A stretch of 64,000 nucleotides of DNA from Pontimonas salivibrio. GTDB taxonomy: Bacteria > Actinomycetota > Actinomycetes > Actinomycetales > Microbacteriaceae. The notes beneath the pieces were generated by a model that saw only the letters and a program-made list of their open reading frames with translations, made no database searches and had not been told where the DNA came from. The DNA is taken from NCBI RefSeq assembly GCF_002950575.1, contig NZ_CP026923.1:1178001-1242000 (forward strand). Reading direction: 5' to 3'. Positions 45,301 to 53,894 of this stretch are shown in pieces. The position numbers and the translations under genes are program-made. How positions within the stretch are numbered: position 1 is the stretch's first letter; the number at the start of each line of letters is the position of its first letter.

Positions 45301-46793
45301 GCTGCAGTTTTCTCCTGAATCGTCCCGACGCTGACTTGCTCACTGGTGAGTTCTTCCACAATTCGTCCCTGTTTTACTACCAACACTCGGTTGCACACCG
45401 CCACGAGCTCGGCGGCGTCGTCGGATATGACGATGATTCCCATCCCGCCCGCTGCTTCTGCTCGAAGAATTTCCAAAATCTGTTCCTTCGAACCAATGTC
45501 AACACCCACCGTGGGTCCGTTGAGGATCAACACTTTCGGCCTGGTGGCGATCAGCTTGCCGATCACGACGCGCTGGGCATTTCCCCCAGAGAGGCTTCGC
45601 ACCTTTGCCTCAGTACTCGCTGCCTTGATTCGGAGCCGGTCAAACATTTCGGAAATGGTCTGTTTCACTCGGGCCGAATCCAGCAGGGGCCCCCGTCCTC
45701 GGTGTGAGTCGAGGGAGCTTGCGATCAGGTTTTCTCCGACGGAGCGCTCAAGAAAGAGACCTTGCGAAAGGCGATCCTCCGGTAGGTAACCGATTTTGGC
45801 CCGCAGAGCATCCCTGATGCTCCGAATTTTCACGGTCTTTCCATCCACTTGCACGGTGCCCGCTTTCGCCGGCCGCACTCCAAAGAGAGCTTCCGCGATT
45901 TCGGTCCGACCGGAGCCAAGAAGACCTGAGATACCCACGATTTCTCCCGGATGAACAGTGAAACTGACTCCTGAGAATGCCCCGGGGAGGTCCAAGCCTT
46001 CTACTGAGAGAAGCGGCGGTGACTGATAATCCGGAGTACTGACGTTTCGCACTTCAAGTACTTCCCGTCCGGTGATGTGTTTCACCAAGGAGGCACGGTC
46101 GAACTCTTCAGCAGGACCAGAGATGATGTGTTGTCCGTTTCGCAGAATGGTCACATCTTGAGAAACCTCTAGCGCCTCTTCCAACTTATGGCTCACAAAA
46201 ACAAGTGCCACCCCGCGCTGCCTGAGACGGTCAACGAGCTTGAAGAGATACTTCACTTCGCTGTGAGTGAGGGCGGTTGTCGGTTCATCCATGATGATGA
46301 TGCGGGCGTCGTTGACGAGTGCCCGACAAATCGCTGTCAGTTGTTTGTCAGCGACGGAGAGGTCTTCCACGAGGGTGTCAAGGTCGAGTGAAAGTCCGAG
46401 CTCGGCGACGATCGCGGATGCTTCTTCGCGGGCTTTGTTCGATGAGTAGAGCTTGGTTTTCCGCGCGACCTGTGCAGTGATGGAGATGTTTTCTGCCACT
46501 GAGAGGTTCGGAAAAAGGGAAAAGTCTTGGTAGATCACTTGGATTCCGGCGAGGATGGAATCGACGGGATTCAGTGCGGCTTGGACTTCGCCGTCAATGA
46601 TTACTTGTCCAGAATCTGGGCGTTCTACACCCGAAATAATTTTGATGAGGGTTGACTTCCCGCATCCGTTCTCACCGGCGAGGCAGTGAACGTGTCCTGC
46701 GACGAGGGACATCGACACGTTGTCGAGGGCCTTCACCCCACCGTAAGTCTTGATGATGTTCTTTACTTCAAGAACCGGCGCCGTCTTACTCAT
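45297..46793 (-). CDS. Sugar ABC transporter, double ATP-binding protein (RbsA/LsrA type)
   Basis: 498 residues with two ABC domains. The first has Walker A GENGCGKST and Walker B IIIMDEPTTALT; the second has the degenerate Walker A GLLGSGRTE and signature LSGGNAQRVVIGKLI, as is normal for RbsA/MglA proteins. It is separated from the upstream binding-protein gene by 128 bases containing an 11-bp hairpin, so expression can differ from the binding protein. Confidence 0.94.
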   Translation of the reverse strand: MSKTAPVLEVKNIIKTYGGVKALDNVSMSLVAGHVHCLAGENGCGKSTLIKIISGVERPDSGQVIIDGEVQAALNPVDSILAGIQVIYQDFSLFPNLSVAENISITAQVARKTKLYSSNKAREEASAIVAELGLSLDLDTLVEDLSVADKQLTAICRALVNDARIIIMDEPTTALTHSEVKYLFKLVDRLRQRGVALVFVSHKLEEALEVSQDVTILRNGQHIISGPAEEFDRASLVKHITGREVLEVRNVSTPDYQSPPLLSVEGLDLPGAFSGVSFTVHPGEIVGISGLLGSGRTEIAEALFGVRPAKAGTVQVDGKTVKIRSIRDALRAKIGYLPEDRLSQGLFLERSVGENLIASSLDSHRGRGPLLDSARVKQTISEMFDRLRIKAASTEAKVRSLSGGNAQRVVIGKLIATRPKVLILNGPTVGVDIGSKEQILEILRAEAAGGMGIIVISDDAAELVAVCNRVLVVKQGRIVEELTSEQVSVGTIQEKTAA

Positions 46794-46856
46794 TGTCGGT
46801 GATGTCCCTCACGGTCGTTGTGCTGGATGAAATTCTTTACCTTCCCCTCAAGGGAA

Positions 46857-46892
46857 GTTGGACCCGGGATCTCAATGAGTTCCGGGTCCAAC
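46857..46892 (-). promoter_or_regulatory. Intercistronic hairpin after the sugar-binding protein gene
   Basis: GTTGGACCCGG (46857-46867) pairs perfectly with CCGGGTCCAAC (46882-46892) across a 14-base loop. Placed between the binding-protein gene and the ATPase gene, it probably stabilises or partly terminates the upstream mRNA, like the hairpin after potD. Confidence 0.65.
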
Positions 46893-46921
46893 CTCCCTAT
46901 CAGGAAGCTCTAGAGAGCTCT

Positions 46922-47995
46922 TTAGAAGGGGTACTGCGATGCGTTGTCGGCGTCCACGATAACCGCGGCTTCACCAACCCACACGTTGTCGAAACCGTCG
47001 AGCTGCGAGAGGCTGTTGTAGCCCTCAATGCCCAGGTCGGTTCCTGCACTGATTGTTCCTCCGTCGGCGAGGATCTGTGCGATCGCCAACTGGGCTTCAC
47101 CGGCGAGCGCCGGGTCCCAGAAGAAGATCTTGTCGATCGAGCCGTCTTCGAGGTACTTGGTTGACACTGACGGAATGCTGGTTCCCATCACACACACGGA
47201 ATCCTGCAGGCCAGCTTCCTGAACGGCGCGTCCGATACCGGCCACGTCTGTTCCAGCTGAACCCTGGAAGCCCTTGATGTTCGGGTACTTAGCAAGGATT
47301 TCTTTCGCGCGCTCGTAAGCGACGGTCTCGTCTTCCTTACTTTCGATGGGCTCCTCCACCAGGGTCATACCCGGGTAGTTGGCAGTCTGCGATGCAAGTG
47401 CACCCTCAACCCACTGCATGTGGCTCTGAGCGGTGTACCCACCGACAAACTGAACGTACTCGCCCTCTTCTTCCATGCACTGGGCCAGGTTGTCCATGAT
47501 TTGCTCGCCGTACCAGGTGTTGTCGAAGGCTTCGATTACGGCGTCAGCGTTTTGCATGCCAACCGCTTCGTGTCCCACAACAATGATGCCGGCAGCTTGG
47601 GCTTCACCCAAGACTGTCTCCATCGCCTCGATGGAGTTCGGAACCACACCGATTGCGGTGGGGTTCTGCGCAATCAGGTTCTGCACAATGGCGACCTGCT
47701 TTTCAGGGCTGGCGTCGTCTCCACCATCCTGTCGGGCGTCGATTCCAGTGCGCTCGGCAAAGGCAACGACACCCTCTTCCATGCGGTCGAACCAACCGAT
47801 ACCGGTGAGCTTCACAACCACAACCATTGACTGGTCTGACGCGGCTGCACTGCTTTCTTCACTGGTGTTCTCGTCTGCCGAGCCCTCATCGACTGCAGCC
47901 GTGTCGGCTTCGGTCGAGGTGCAACCCGAGAGTACGAGAGCTGCTGCTCCCAGGACCGCAAGTCCGGTCCATTTCTTCGTGAACTTCAAGATCAC
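46922..47995 (-). CDS. Sugar ABC transporter, substrate-binding lipoprotein
   Basis: 357-residue lipoprotein; lipobox LVLSGC with Cys25. An acidic low-complexity linker (ADTAAVDEGSADENTSEESSAAAS) leads to a type I periplasmic binding fold starting SMVVVVKLTGIGWFDRMEEG. It resembles LsrB/RhaS-type binders, and the Lys in VVVKLTG matches the LsrB ligand lysine. The aspartates and Gln that LsrB uses for AI-2 do not appear conserved by eye, so a different sugar is likely. First gene of the minus-strand operon and divergent from the DeoR gene. Confidence 0.9.
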   Translation of the reverse strand: MILKFTKKWTGLAVLGAAALVLSGCTSTEADTAAVDEGSADENTSEESSAAASDQSMVVVVKLTGIGWFDRMEEGVVAFAERTGIDARQDGGDDASPEKQVAIVQNLIAQNPTAIGVVPNSIEAMETVLGEAQAAGIIVVGHEAVGMQNADAVIEAFDNTWYGEQIMDNLAQCMEEEGEYVQFVGGYTAQSHMQWVEGALASQTANYPGMTLVEEPIESKEDETVAYERAKEILAKYPNIKGFQGSAGTDVAGIGRAVQEAGLQDSVCVMGTSIPSVSTKYLEDGSIDKIFFWDPALAGEAQLAIAQILADGGTISAGTDLGIEGYNSLSQLDGFDNVWVGEAAVIVDADNASQYPF

Positions 47996-48102
47996 TCCTT
48001 CGTGTTCATAAGGCGTAGCGAAGATATCTAACCTCCTGGCCCGCTACCAACCAGAGTGTCCTCACTGTAGGGTCTGGTTTTGCCCGATGTCAATCACGCT
48101 CC

Positions 48103-48132
48103 TGCACGTTTCGTGCAAAAGTTGTGCATCGT
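48103..48132. promoter_or_regulatory. Palindromic operator between the binding-protein and DeoR genes
   Basis: TGCACG-TTT-CGTGCA (48103-48117) is a perfect 6-3-6 palindrome followed by an extra half-site TTGTGCAT (48122-48129). The divergent start codons are at 47995 and 48198. A related TTTTGTGCACG element lies upstream of the second FGGY kinase (49045-49055), so one regulator may control both promoters. Confidence 0.6.
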
Positions 48133-48197
48133 GGCCGAAATGTTACCAATTCCCCGCTATCGTGGGGTTCACATCTGGATAGCTTCAGGAGGACGCA

Positions 48198-48932
48198 GTG
48201 AAGCGGCAATCTCAAATCCTTGAATCGATCCAGCAACACGGTTTCCGATCAGTACGAGATCTGGCAGACGAGTTGCGGGTCGACGAGTCGACCATTCGCC
48301 GCCATCTCGCGAAACTCGACGAGCTGCAGCTCATTGAGCGCTCTTATGGCGGTGCGAGAATTCAGCTCTCGGCCGACGAGGCAGAACCCCCCACGCCCCA
48401 CATTCGTGAGAAGCGCCTGATCGGCCGAGCAATGGCTGACAGAATCCGCGAAGGTCAGGTCGTGCTACTCGACAGTGGGACCACAACGCTGGAAGTGGCA
48501 AAGGCACTAGAACACGCCGAGCTGACTATTGTGACCAACGATTTGCGAATTGGATTAGAAGTCGCCAAACGACCGGGAATTCAACTCGTGTTTATCGGAG
48601 GCGAGCTCCTTCCGGAGTCGACCAACATGTGGGGCCCGACCGCAGTGGAACAAGTTCAACAGCTTCGAGTTGATGTGGCCATCTTTGGCGCCGATTCGAT
48701 CAGCGACAATGGTGCGTTTAGTAACACCAGCTACGAGATTGAACTCCAACGCGCAATGCTCGACAGTGCGAAGGACGCCTTCCTGGTAGCCGATAGTTCA
48801 AAATTCCACCGCAGAGCCCTGTTTCGGGTATTTAGCCTCGATAGATTCACCTCAATCATTACCGACAGTTTCCTCAATCCCCTGCGCGCATCCCAACTGC
48901 CCTTGCCGGTGATCCGGGCATCCGTGTCATAA
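48198..48932 (+). CDS. DeoR-family transcriptional regulator
   Basis: 244-residue repressor. Helix-turn-helix at about 18-52 (SVRDLADELRVDESTIRRHLAKLDELQLIERSYGGARI). The C-terminal sugar-phosphate sensor starts at VLLDSGTTTLEVAKAL and includes the DeoRC block DVAIFGADSISDNGAFSN. It begins at a GTG with AGGAGG 5-6 bases upstream. Its position between the two divergent halves of the locus marks it as the likely repressor, relieved by a phosphorylated intermediate. Confidence 0.92.
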   Translation: MKRQSQILESIQQHGFRSVRDLADELRVDESTIRRHLAKLDELQLIERSYGGARIQLSADEAEPPTPHIREKRLIGRAMADRIREGQVVLLDSGTTTLEVAKALEHAELTIVTNDLRIGLEVAKRPGIQLVFIGGELLPESTNMWGPTAVEQVQQLRVDVAIFGADSISDNGAFSNTSYEIELQRAMLDSAKDAFLVADSSKFHRRALFRVFSLDRFTSIITDSFLNPLRASQLPLPVIRASVS

Positions 48933-49044
48933 ATTTCGCAATTTGTCACCAGGCCGTGATCACACGGGTTCCGTGGGCCGGCAAGTCTTGAGGCTTGTGA
49001 AGTGCCACGACACTCGCGGTGAAATTAATTGCGTTGTTGCTCAA

Positions 49045-49096
49045 TTTTGTGCACGCTATCGGGTTGTTGACCCTACGCTGAGGGTATCGATTTAGT
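49045..49096 (+). promoter_or_regulatory. Control region of the second FGGY kinase operon
   Basis: A TTTTGTGCACG element (49045-49055) resembling the palindrome at 48103-48117 is followed by a -35-like TTGACC (49067-49072) and a weak -10 TTTAGT (49091-49096, spacing 18). AAAGGAG precedes the ATG at 49120. Confidence 0.45.
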
Positions 49097-49119
49097 TAGC
49101 AAAGGCAAAGGAGACACTG

Positions 49120-50664
49120 ATGTCCCACGGGCCTCTTCTCATTGGTCTCGACGGCGGAACTGAAGGTTTACGCGTTGGAATTTTCGACACTTCAGGAACC
49201 CCCCTCGTCTACGTAAGAAACGCGTACCCCACCAATTTCCTCCGGCCCGGTTGGGCAGAACAAAATCCTGATGACTGGTGGTCGGCCGCCGTTGCTGGTG
49301 TGCGCCAGGCAATGCATGAAATACACGCCGAACCCTCTGACATCGCGGCAATCGCGGTAGGAGCCACGAGTTGCACAGTGGTGTGCCTAGATGACTCAGG
49401 TCGAGTGATTCGACCCGCAATCATCTGGATGGACGTTCGCGCCGAGCAGGAAGCGGCAGATATTGCGGCCAGTGGTTCGCCATCGCTAGAGCTTTCAGGC
49501 CAACACCACGCATCCGCCGAGTGGCTCACCTCCAAATCCCTATGGCTATCCCGGCACGAACCCGAGACTTACGAAAAAGCAAGCTGGATTGCTGAGTACA
49601 CCGACTACCTCACCTGGAGGCTCAGCGGAGAGAAAGTGGCCTCGCTCAACACCGCAGCGATCCGCGCATACTACGACCGTGAGAAGGGCGGCTGGGCTTC
49701 CGAACTGTATGCCCGAGTCGGCATTGCCGATCTCGTCGACAAGCTCCCTGACACGGTGGTACCAATGGGCACCGCCGTGGGAAACCTCACCTCCAGCGCT
49801 GCCGAAGAATTAGGGCTTGACCCCAGCACGCGGGTCGTCATGGGCGGGGCAGACGCCTTCGTGGCCCAGGTGGGCCTGGGCGTTGTCAACCCCGGTGCGA
49901 TGGCGCTCATCACCGGCTCTTCACACCTGCTCCTACTCCAAACGGCAAAAAGAACCCACGGCGAAGGCACCTGGGGCAGCTACCCCGACGCCGTCATCGA
50001 GGGCCAGTACACCGTGGAGGGTGGCCAAACCTCCAGTGGCTCGATGGTTGGCTGGTTCCGCAATTTGGTGGGAGGCCAGGCCTCCGAGGAATTCTTCAGG
50101 GAGCTCACCTCAAAAGCCGAGCAACTACCGCCCGGCTCCGATGGTCTTCTCGTCTTGGACCACTTCCAAGGAAACCGAACGCCCTATGTCGACGCCCGCT
50201 CACGGGGCGCCCTTCTGGGCCTGTCCCTTAGTCACCAACGAGAGCACATTTTCCGCGCAATGATTGAGTCCGTCTGTTTCGGCAGTGAAAACACGATGCG
50301 CCGGTTCAAGGAGCAGGGGCACAATATTTCAGAAGTGGTGGTCAGCGGCGGAGCAGTGAATAATCCTTTCTGGTTGGCAATGCACGCGAATGTGTCAGGC
50401 GTGCCCCTCCAAGTCACGAAGGTCGCTGAATCGGCGACCTTAGGTCCAGCGCTTTTGGCTGGCGTCGGGGCCGAGATTTTCTCCAGCATCCAAGAAGGTG
50501 TCGACCATATGGTCCATGTTGACTATCAAATCCAACCAGACCAGGAAATTACTAAGGCCTACCAGCCGTTATTCGACGAATACCGCGCCGCCTACGATGC
50601 CCTCGCCCCGACCCTCCACCGCCTTTCCGCCCGGCAAAAAGGCGAAAGCGCAAGTGGAGCTTGA
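49120..50664 (+). CDS. FGGY-family carbohydrate kinase (second copy in the locus)
   Basis: 514 residues. N-terminal LLIGLDGGTEGLRVGIFDTSG, the middle motif GGADAFVAQVGLGVVNPGAMALITGSSH and C-terminal VSGGAVNNPFWLAMHANVSGVPL identify the FGGY fold. It resembles kinases for ketoses or autoinducer-like pentanediones but is not clearly LsrK. AAAGGAG lies before the ATG. It starts the plus-strand operon; its TGA overlaps the SorC regulator start. Confidence 0.88.
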   Translation: MSHGPLLIGLDGGTEGLRVGIFDTSGTPLVYVRNAYPTNFLRPGWAEQNPDDWWSAAVAGVRQAMHEIHAEPSDIAAIAVGATSCTVVCLDDSGRVIRPAIIWMDVRAEQEAADIAASGSPSLELSGQHHASAEWLTSKSLWLSRHEPETYEKASWIAEYTDYLTWRLSGEKVASLNTAAIRAYYDREKGGWASELYARVGIADLVDKLPDTVVPMGTAVGNLTSSAAEELGLDPSTRVVMGGADAFVAQVGLGVVNPGAMALITGSSHLLLLQTAKRTHGEGTWGSYPDAVIEGQYTVEGGQTSSGSMVGWFRNLVGGQASEEFFRELTSKAEQLPPGSDGLLVLDHFQGNRTPYVDARSRGALLGLSLSHQREHIFRAMIESVCFGSENTMRRFKEQGHNISEVVVSGGAVNNPFWLAMHANVSGVPLQVTKVAESATLGPALLAGVGAEIFSSIQEGVDHMVHVDYQIQPDQEITKAYQPLFDEYRAAYDALAPTLHRLSARQKGESASGA

Positions 50665-51653
50665 TGGAAACAACCATTGATCGCCGCGATGACCAAGAAC
50701 TCGCTCGCGTCGCGCATATGCACTTTGTGCAACGACTGGACCAGAAAGAAATTGCCCACCTGATCCATGCGTCCCGGTCCACCGTGTCCCGGATGATTAA
50801 AGAAGCCATGAACCGAGGCCTAGTCGAGATTTCGGTTCGCTTTCCTGTTCACAGACGCATGGACTGGGAGCAGCAGCTCGCAGCACACCTCGGCCTGAGC
50901 CAAGTCGTCGTTGTTGAGGGCGATGCCCGTTCGGCCCCCAACGTCCGAGATGCATTAGGTCGTATTGGCGCAGGACTCGTCGCAGACTCGCTGCCGAACC
51001 CCGGCACATTGGGCGTGTGTTGGGGACGCTCGATCGGTCACGTCGTGGATCACCTGTTTAACCCCACGCAGTCAACCCTCAGCGTCATTCAGATGATTGG
51101 ATCGATGCGCATTAGCGACGACGCCTCGAACGGGGTGGAGTTGGCCAGAAAAGCGAGCAATAAACTGGGCGCAAAGCTCGAATTGCTGAGTGCGCCCCTC
51201 ATGCTCGACAGTGTGGCTGCGGCGGAATCACTGCGTCAGCAAAGCGCAGTGTCACATGTGCTTGAGCGCTCAGCGCAAGCAGACGTCGCGCTAGTCGGCC
51301 TCGGTGCTTTGGCTCCCGAATCCTCCGCCCTCGTCGGTGCGGGGTACATCACCCAAAAAGACACCGCACAGCTCGCCGGTCTCGGCGCAGTGGGCGATGT
51401 CGCCGGAATTTTCATTGACGAACAAGGTGTCCCCGTATCCACCGAGTTTTCCTCTCGAGTCATTGGTGTTGACATCGAAAAGCTCAAAAACATCCCGCAG
51501 ACCATCTCGATTGCGTATGGCGCGTCAAAGATAAAAATCATCAACGCAGCAGCGCAAAGCGGTTACATCACGACACTGCTGACCGACTCTGCGACCGCCC
51601 AAGCACTCTTACCCTCAGTCTCATCAGCACACAAGGAGAACCCACCCACATGA
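50664..51653 (+). CDS. SorC/DeoR-type sugar-binding transcriptional regulator (LsrR-like)
   Basis: 329 residues. An N-terminal helix-turn-helix (QKEIAHLIHASRSTVSRMIKEAMNRGLVEI, about 26-55) and a C-terminal sugar-binding domain with LGVCWGRSIGHVVDHL, DVALVGLGALAPESSALVGAGYITQ and GAVGDVAGIFIDEQG. The domain layout is that of LsrR and SorC, which respond to phosphorylated sugars. I chose ATG 50664 over a TTG one codon earlier because GGAG is well spaced. Its stop overlaps the dehydrogenase start. Confidence 0.9.
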   Translation: METTIDRRDDQELARVAHMHFVQRLDQKEIAHLIHASRSTVSRMIKEAMNRGLVEISVRFPVHRRMDWEQQLAAHLGLSQVVVVEGDARSAPNVRDALGRIGAGLVADSLPNPGTLGVCWGRSIGHVVDHLFNPTQSTLSVIQMIGSMRISDDASNGVELARKASNKLGAKLELLSAPLMLDSVAAAESLRQQSAVSHVLERSAQADVALVGLGALAPESSALVGAGYITQKDTAQLAGLGAVGDVAGIFIDEQGVPVSTEFSSRVIGVDIEKLKNIPQTISIAYGASKIKIINAAAQSGYITTLLTDSATAQALLPSVSSAHKENPPT

Positions 51654-52693
51654 AAGCCGTGCGCTATCACAGCCCAAGCGACGTCCGCGTGGAGGACGTC
51701 GACACCCCCACTCCCGGCCCGGGAGAATTAGTGATTCGGGTGGGTGCAAACACTATTTGTGGGACTGATTTAAGAATTGTTCGAGGATTAAAGAAAAAGG
51801 GCGTCATCGCGCCCCGAATTCTCGGGCATGAAGTTGCCGGTGTCATCGAAGCAATCGGAGAAGGCGTCGATGCCTACTCCCCCGGTGACACCGTGGGCAT
51901 ATGCCCCACCTACTCCTGCGGTGGCTGTTACCAGTGCCAAAGAGGAAGGGTGCATCTGTGTGAGAACGCCCTCGTCCTCGGTCACCAAACTGATGGTGGC
52001 ATGGCGGAATTTATCCGCATTCCCGCGAGGGCTGTAGCCGATGGTGTAGTTGTTTCCTACTCCGCCGATCTGGATCCCGCCGCAGCAGCGCTCGCTGAAC
52101 CGCTCTCGTGCATCATTCATGGCCAACGTTTTTTGAACGTCGGTGTCGGCGACACCGTGCTGGTGATGGGTGGCGGAGCCATTGGATTACTCCACTCCGC
52201 CCTCGCCGAACTCTCCGGAGCCCACCAAGTCATTCTCAGTGAGCCGATGGAATTTCGGCGGAACCTTGGGTCCCAGTTTGGGGTTTCGTTGGCAGTCGAC
52301 CCGACTCAAGAAAATCTTGAAGAGTTGGTGCTGGCAGCCACCAACGGGCAAGGTGCCGACGTCGTCATCGTCTGCATTGGAATACCTGCGTTAGTGAACC
52401 AAGCCATGAGCCTGGCAGCTAAACACGGACGGGTCAGCCTTTTTGCCGGTTTCCCTGCAGGAGAAATGGCCTCGGTTGACCCCAACCTGGTTCACTACCG
52501 AGAGCTGACAGTAGTAGGAAGCTCAAACTCGACGGTACCCGATTACCAACAGGCAATGGCACTGTTAGAAACCGGCCGAATCGTGGTGGACCCACTGATC
52601 ACTCACCGTTTCAGTCTCGAAGAATACGACCAGGCGGTGGAGACCATTTCCGCTCCCGACGCCATCAAGGTCGCGATTATTCCCACGCCATAA
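51650..52693 (+). CDS. Zinc-dependent polyol/alcohol dehydrogenase
   Basis: 347-residue medium-chain dehydrogenase of the sorbitol/threonine dehydrogenase group. Catalytic zinc ligands Cys37 (TICGTD), His60 and Glu61 (GHE); structural zinc cysteines Cys90, Cys93, Cys96 and Cys104. NAD-binding loop [14 protein letters not shown]. It likely oxidises a polyol or sugar hydroxyl to a ketone, giving a substrate for one of the kinases of the locus. ATG overlaps the regulator stop (ATGA). Confidence 0.9.
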   Translation: MKAVRYHSPSDVRVEDVDTPTPGPGELVIRVGANTICGTDLRIVRGLKKKGVIAPRILGHEVAGVIEAIGEGVDAYSPGDTVGICPTYSCGGCYQCQRGRVHLCENALVLGHQTDGGMAEFIRIPARAVADGVVVSYSADLDPAAAALAEPLSCIIHGQRFLNVGVGDTVLVMGGGAIGLLHSALAELSGAHQVILSEPMEFRRNLGSQFGVSLAVDPTQENLEELVLAATNGQGADVVIVCIGIPALVNQAMSLAAKHGRVSLFAGFPAGEMASVDPNLVHYRELTVVGSSNSTVPDYQQAMALLETGRIVVDPLITHRFSLEEYDQAVETISAPDAIKVAIIPTP

Positions 52694-52725
52694 CCAGCAA
52701 AAAAGCCACCACTAGAAGGAGAAAA

Positions 52726-53601
52726 ATGCCAGAGGCAGACGACACCGAATCACGTAACTACTTTGCGGACGTTCCCGTGGAAAATCATGGTTTCCACGTG
52801 CGAGGAGCAAACTCTTTGGAATGGGGCCAGAAAAACCGCCTCGGACGGATTTTCCGTAAAGAATCGGGAAAGACAGTGATGTTCGCTGTCGACCACGGTT
52901 ACTTCCAAGGACCCACCACTGGTTTAGAACGCCTTGACCTGACCATTCCGCCCCTACTGGATAAAGCAGACGCTTTGATGGCCACAAGGGGTGCCATTCG
53001 CACGTCAGTCGACCCCGCCATGGATAAAGCGATTGTGTTGCGTGCCTCTGGAGGACCCAGCATTCTCAAAGAGCTGTCCAATGAACAGGTCGCCATCACC
53101 CTTGATGATGCAATCCGCATCAACGCCTCAGCTCTCGCCGTTCAAATGTTTGTTGGCGGGGAGTTTGAAACCCAATCGATTAAGAACCTCACCACACTTG
53201 TCGATGAGGGAATGCGCTACGGCATCCCGGTCATGGGCGTTGTTGCGGTAGGTAAGGAGTTGGTGCGGGATGCGCGCTACTTCCGTCTCGCCACTCGGAT
53301 GGGTGCCGAACTGGGAGCGCAAATCATCAAGTGCTACTACACCGAAGAAGGCTTTGACACTGTGGTGTCCACCTGCCCGGTGCCCATCGTTGTCGCAGGA
53401 GGGAAGAAACTTCCCGAATTAGACGCACTGATTATGGCAAGGCGCTCCATTGATGAAGGTGCTGCCGGTGTGGACATGGGTCGAAACATCTTCCAAAGTG
53501 CCAACCCCCGTGCGATGATCACCGCAGTATCGAAGGTCGTCCACGAAGGGATGTCTGCTGAAGACGCCCACGAGCTCTTCAACGATTTGTCGAACCAGTA
53601 G
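52726..53601 (+). CDS. LsrF-like class I aldolase/thiolase
   Basis: 291 residues, strikingly similar to E. coli LsrF as I recall it: [52 protein letters not shown], and [37 protein letters not shown]. The Schiff-base lysine is Lys202 (QIIKCYY). LsrF transfers an acetyl group from phospho-AI-2 breakdown product to CoA; related proteins are fructose-bisphosphate-type aldolases. AGAAGGAGA precedes the ATG. Last gene before a strong terminator. LsrG is not present, so an AI-2 role is uncertain. Confidence 0.88.
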   Translation: MPEADDTESRNYFADVPVENHGFHVRGANSLEWGQKNRLGRIFRKESGKTVMFAVDHGYFQGPTTGLERLDLTIPPLLDKADALMATRGAIRTSVDPAMDKAIVLRASGGPSILKELSNEQVAITLDDAIRINASALAVQMFVGGEFETQSIKNLTTLVDEGMRYGIPVMGVVAVGKELVRDARYFRLATRMGAELGAQIIKCYYTEEGFDTVVSTCPVPIVVAGGKKLPELDALIMARRSIDEGAAGVDMGRNIFQSANPRAMITAVSKVVHEGMSAEDAHELFNDLSNQ

Positions 53602-53610
53602 AACTAACGG

Positions 53611-53654
53611 TGGCGGTTTCGGGGGCCAAATAGGCCTCCGAAACCGCCATTTTT
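53611..53654 (+). terminator. Terminator of the kinase-regulator-dehydrogenase-aldolase operon
   Basis: TGGCGGTTTCGGGGGCC (53611-53627) pairs with 53633-53649, with one G-T wobble and a 5-base loop, followed by five T. The rest of the gap up to 53894 shows only a short direct repeat AATTCCCGTGC (53821-53831, 53834-53844). Confidence 0.9.
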
Positions 53655-53894
53655 CTTCCCCGCACGAGTTTCCAACTTTTCTCCGCCAACTCGCTCCATT
53701 GGCTATCCGAGGCCTAAAGCAACAAAAACCGCCGGCGCCCAAGAACGCTCAACACAGCTCAAGAAAGCCCCAAGTCAGCTTCACACGAAGCGCCGAATCA
53801 GACTTCGCCGCGTAGGGTCCAATTCCCGTGCTCAATTCCCGTGCCTAATTACTCTGCCCCCTGCGCATCCCCTCGTTAATGGGATAGTGGGGGA

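Noticed and set aside
43160-53601. Complete AI-2 (Lsr) quorum-signal uptake system
   Set aside because: LsrG is absent, the FGGY kinases are not clearly LsrK, DhaKL and polyol dehydrogenase do not belong to Lsr, and the binding protein appears to lack most AI-2 ligand residues. Kept only as a family-level resemblance.
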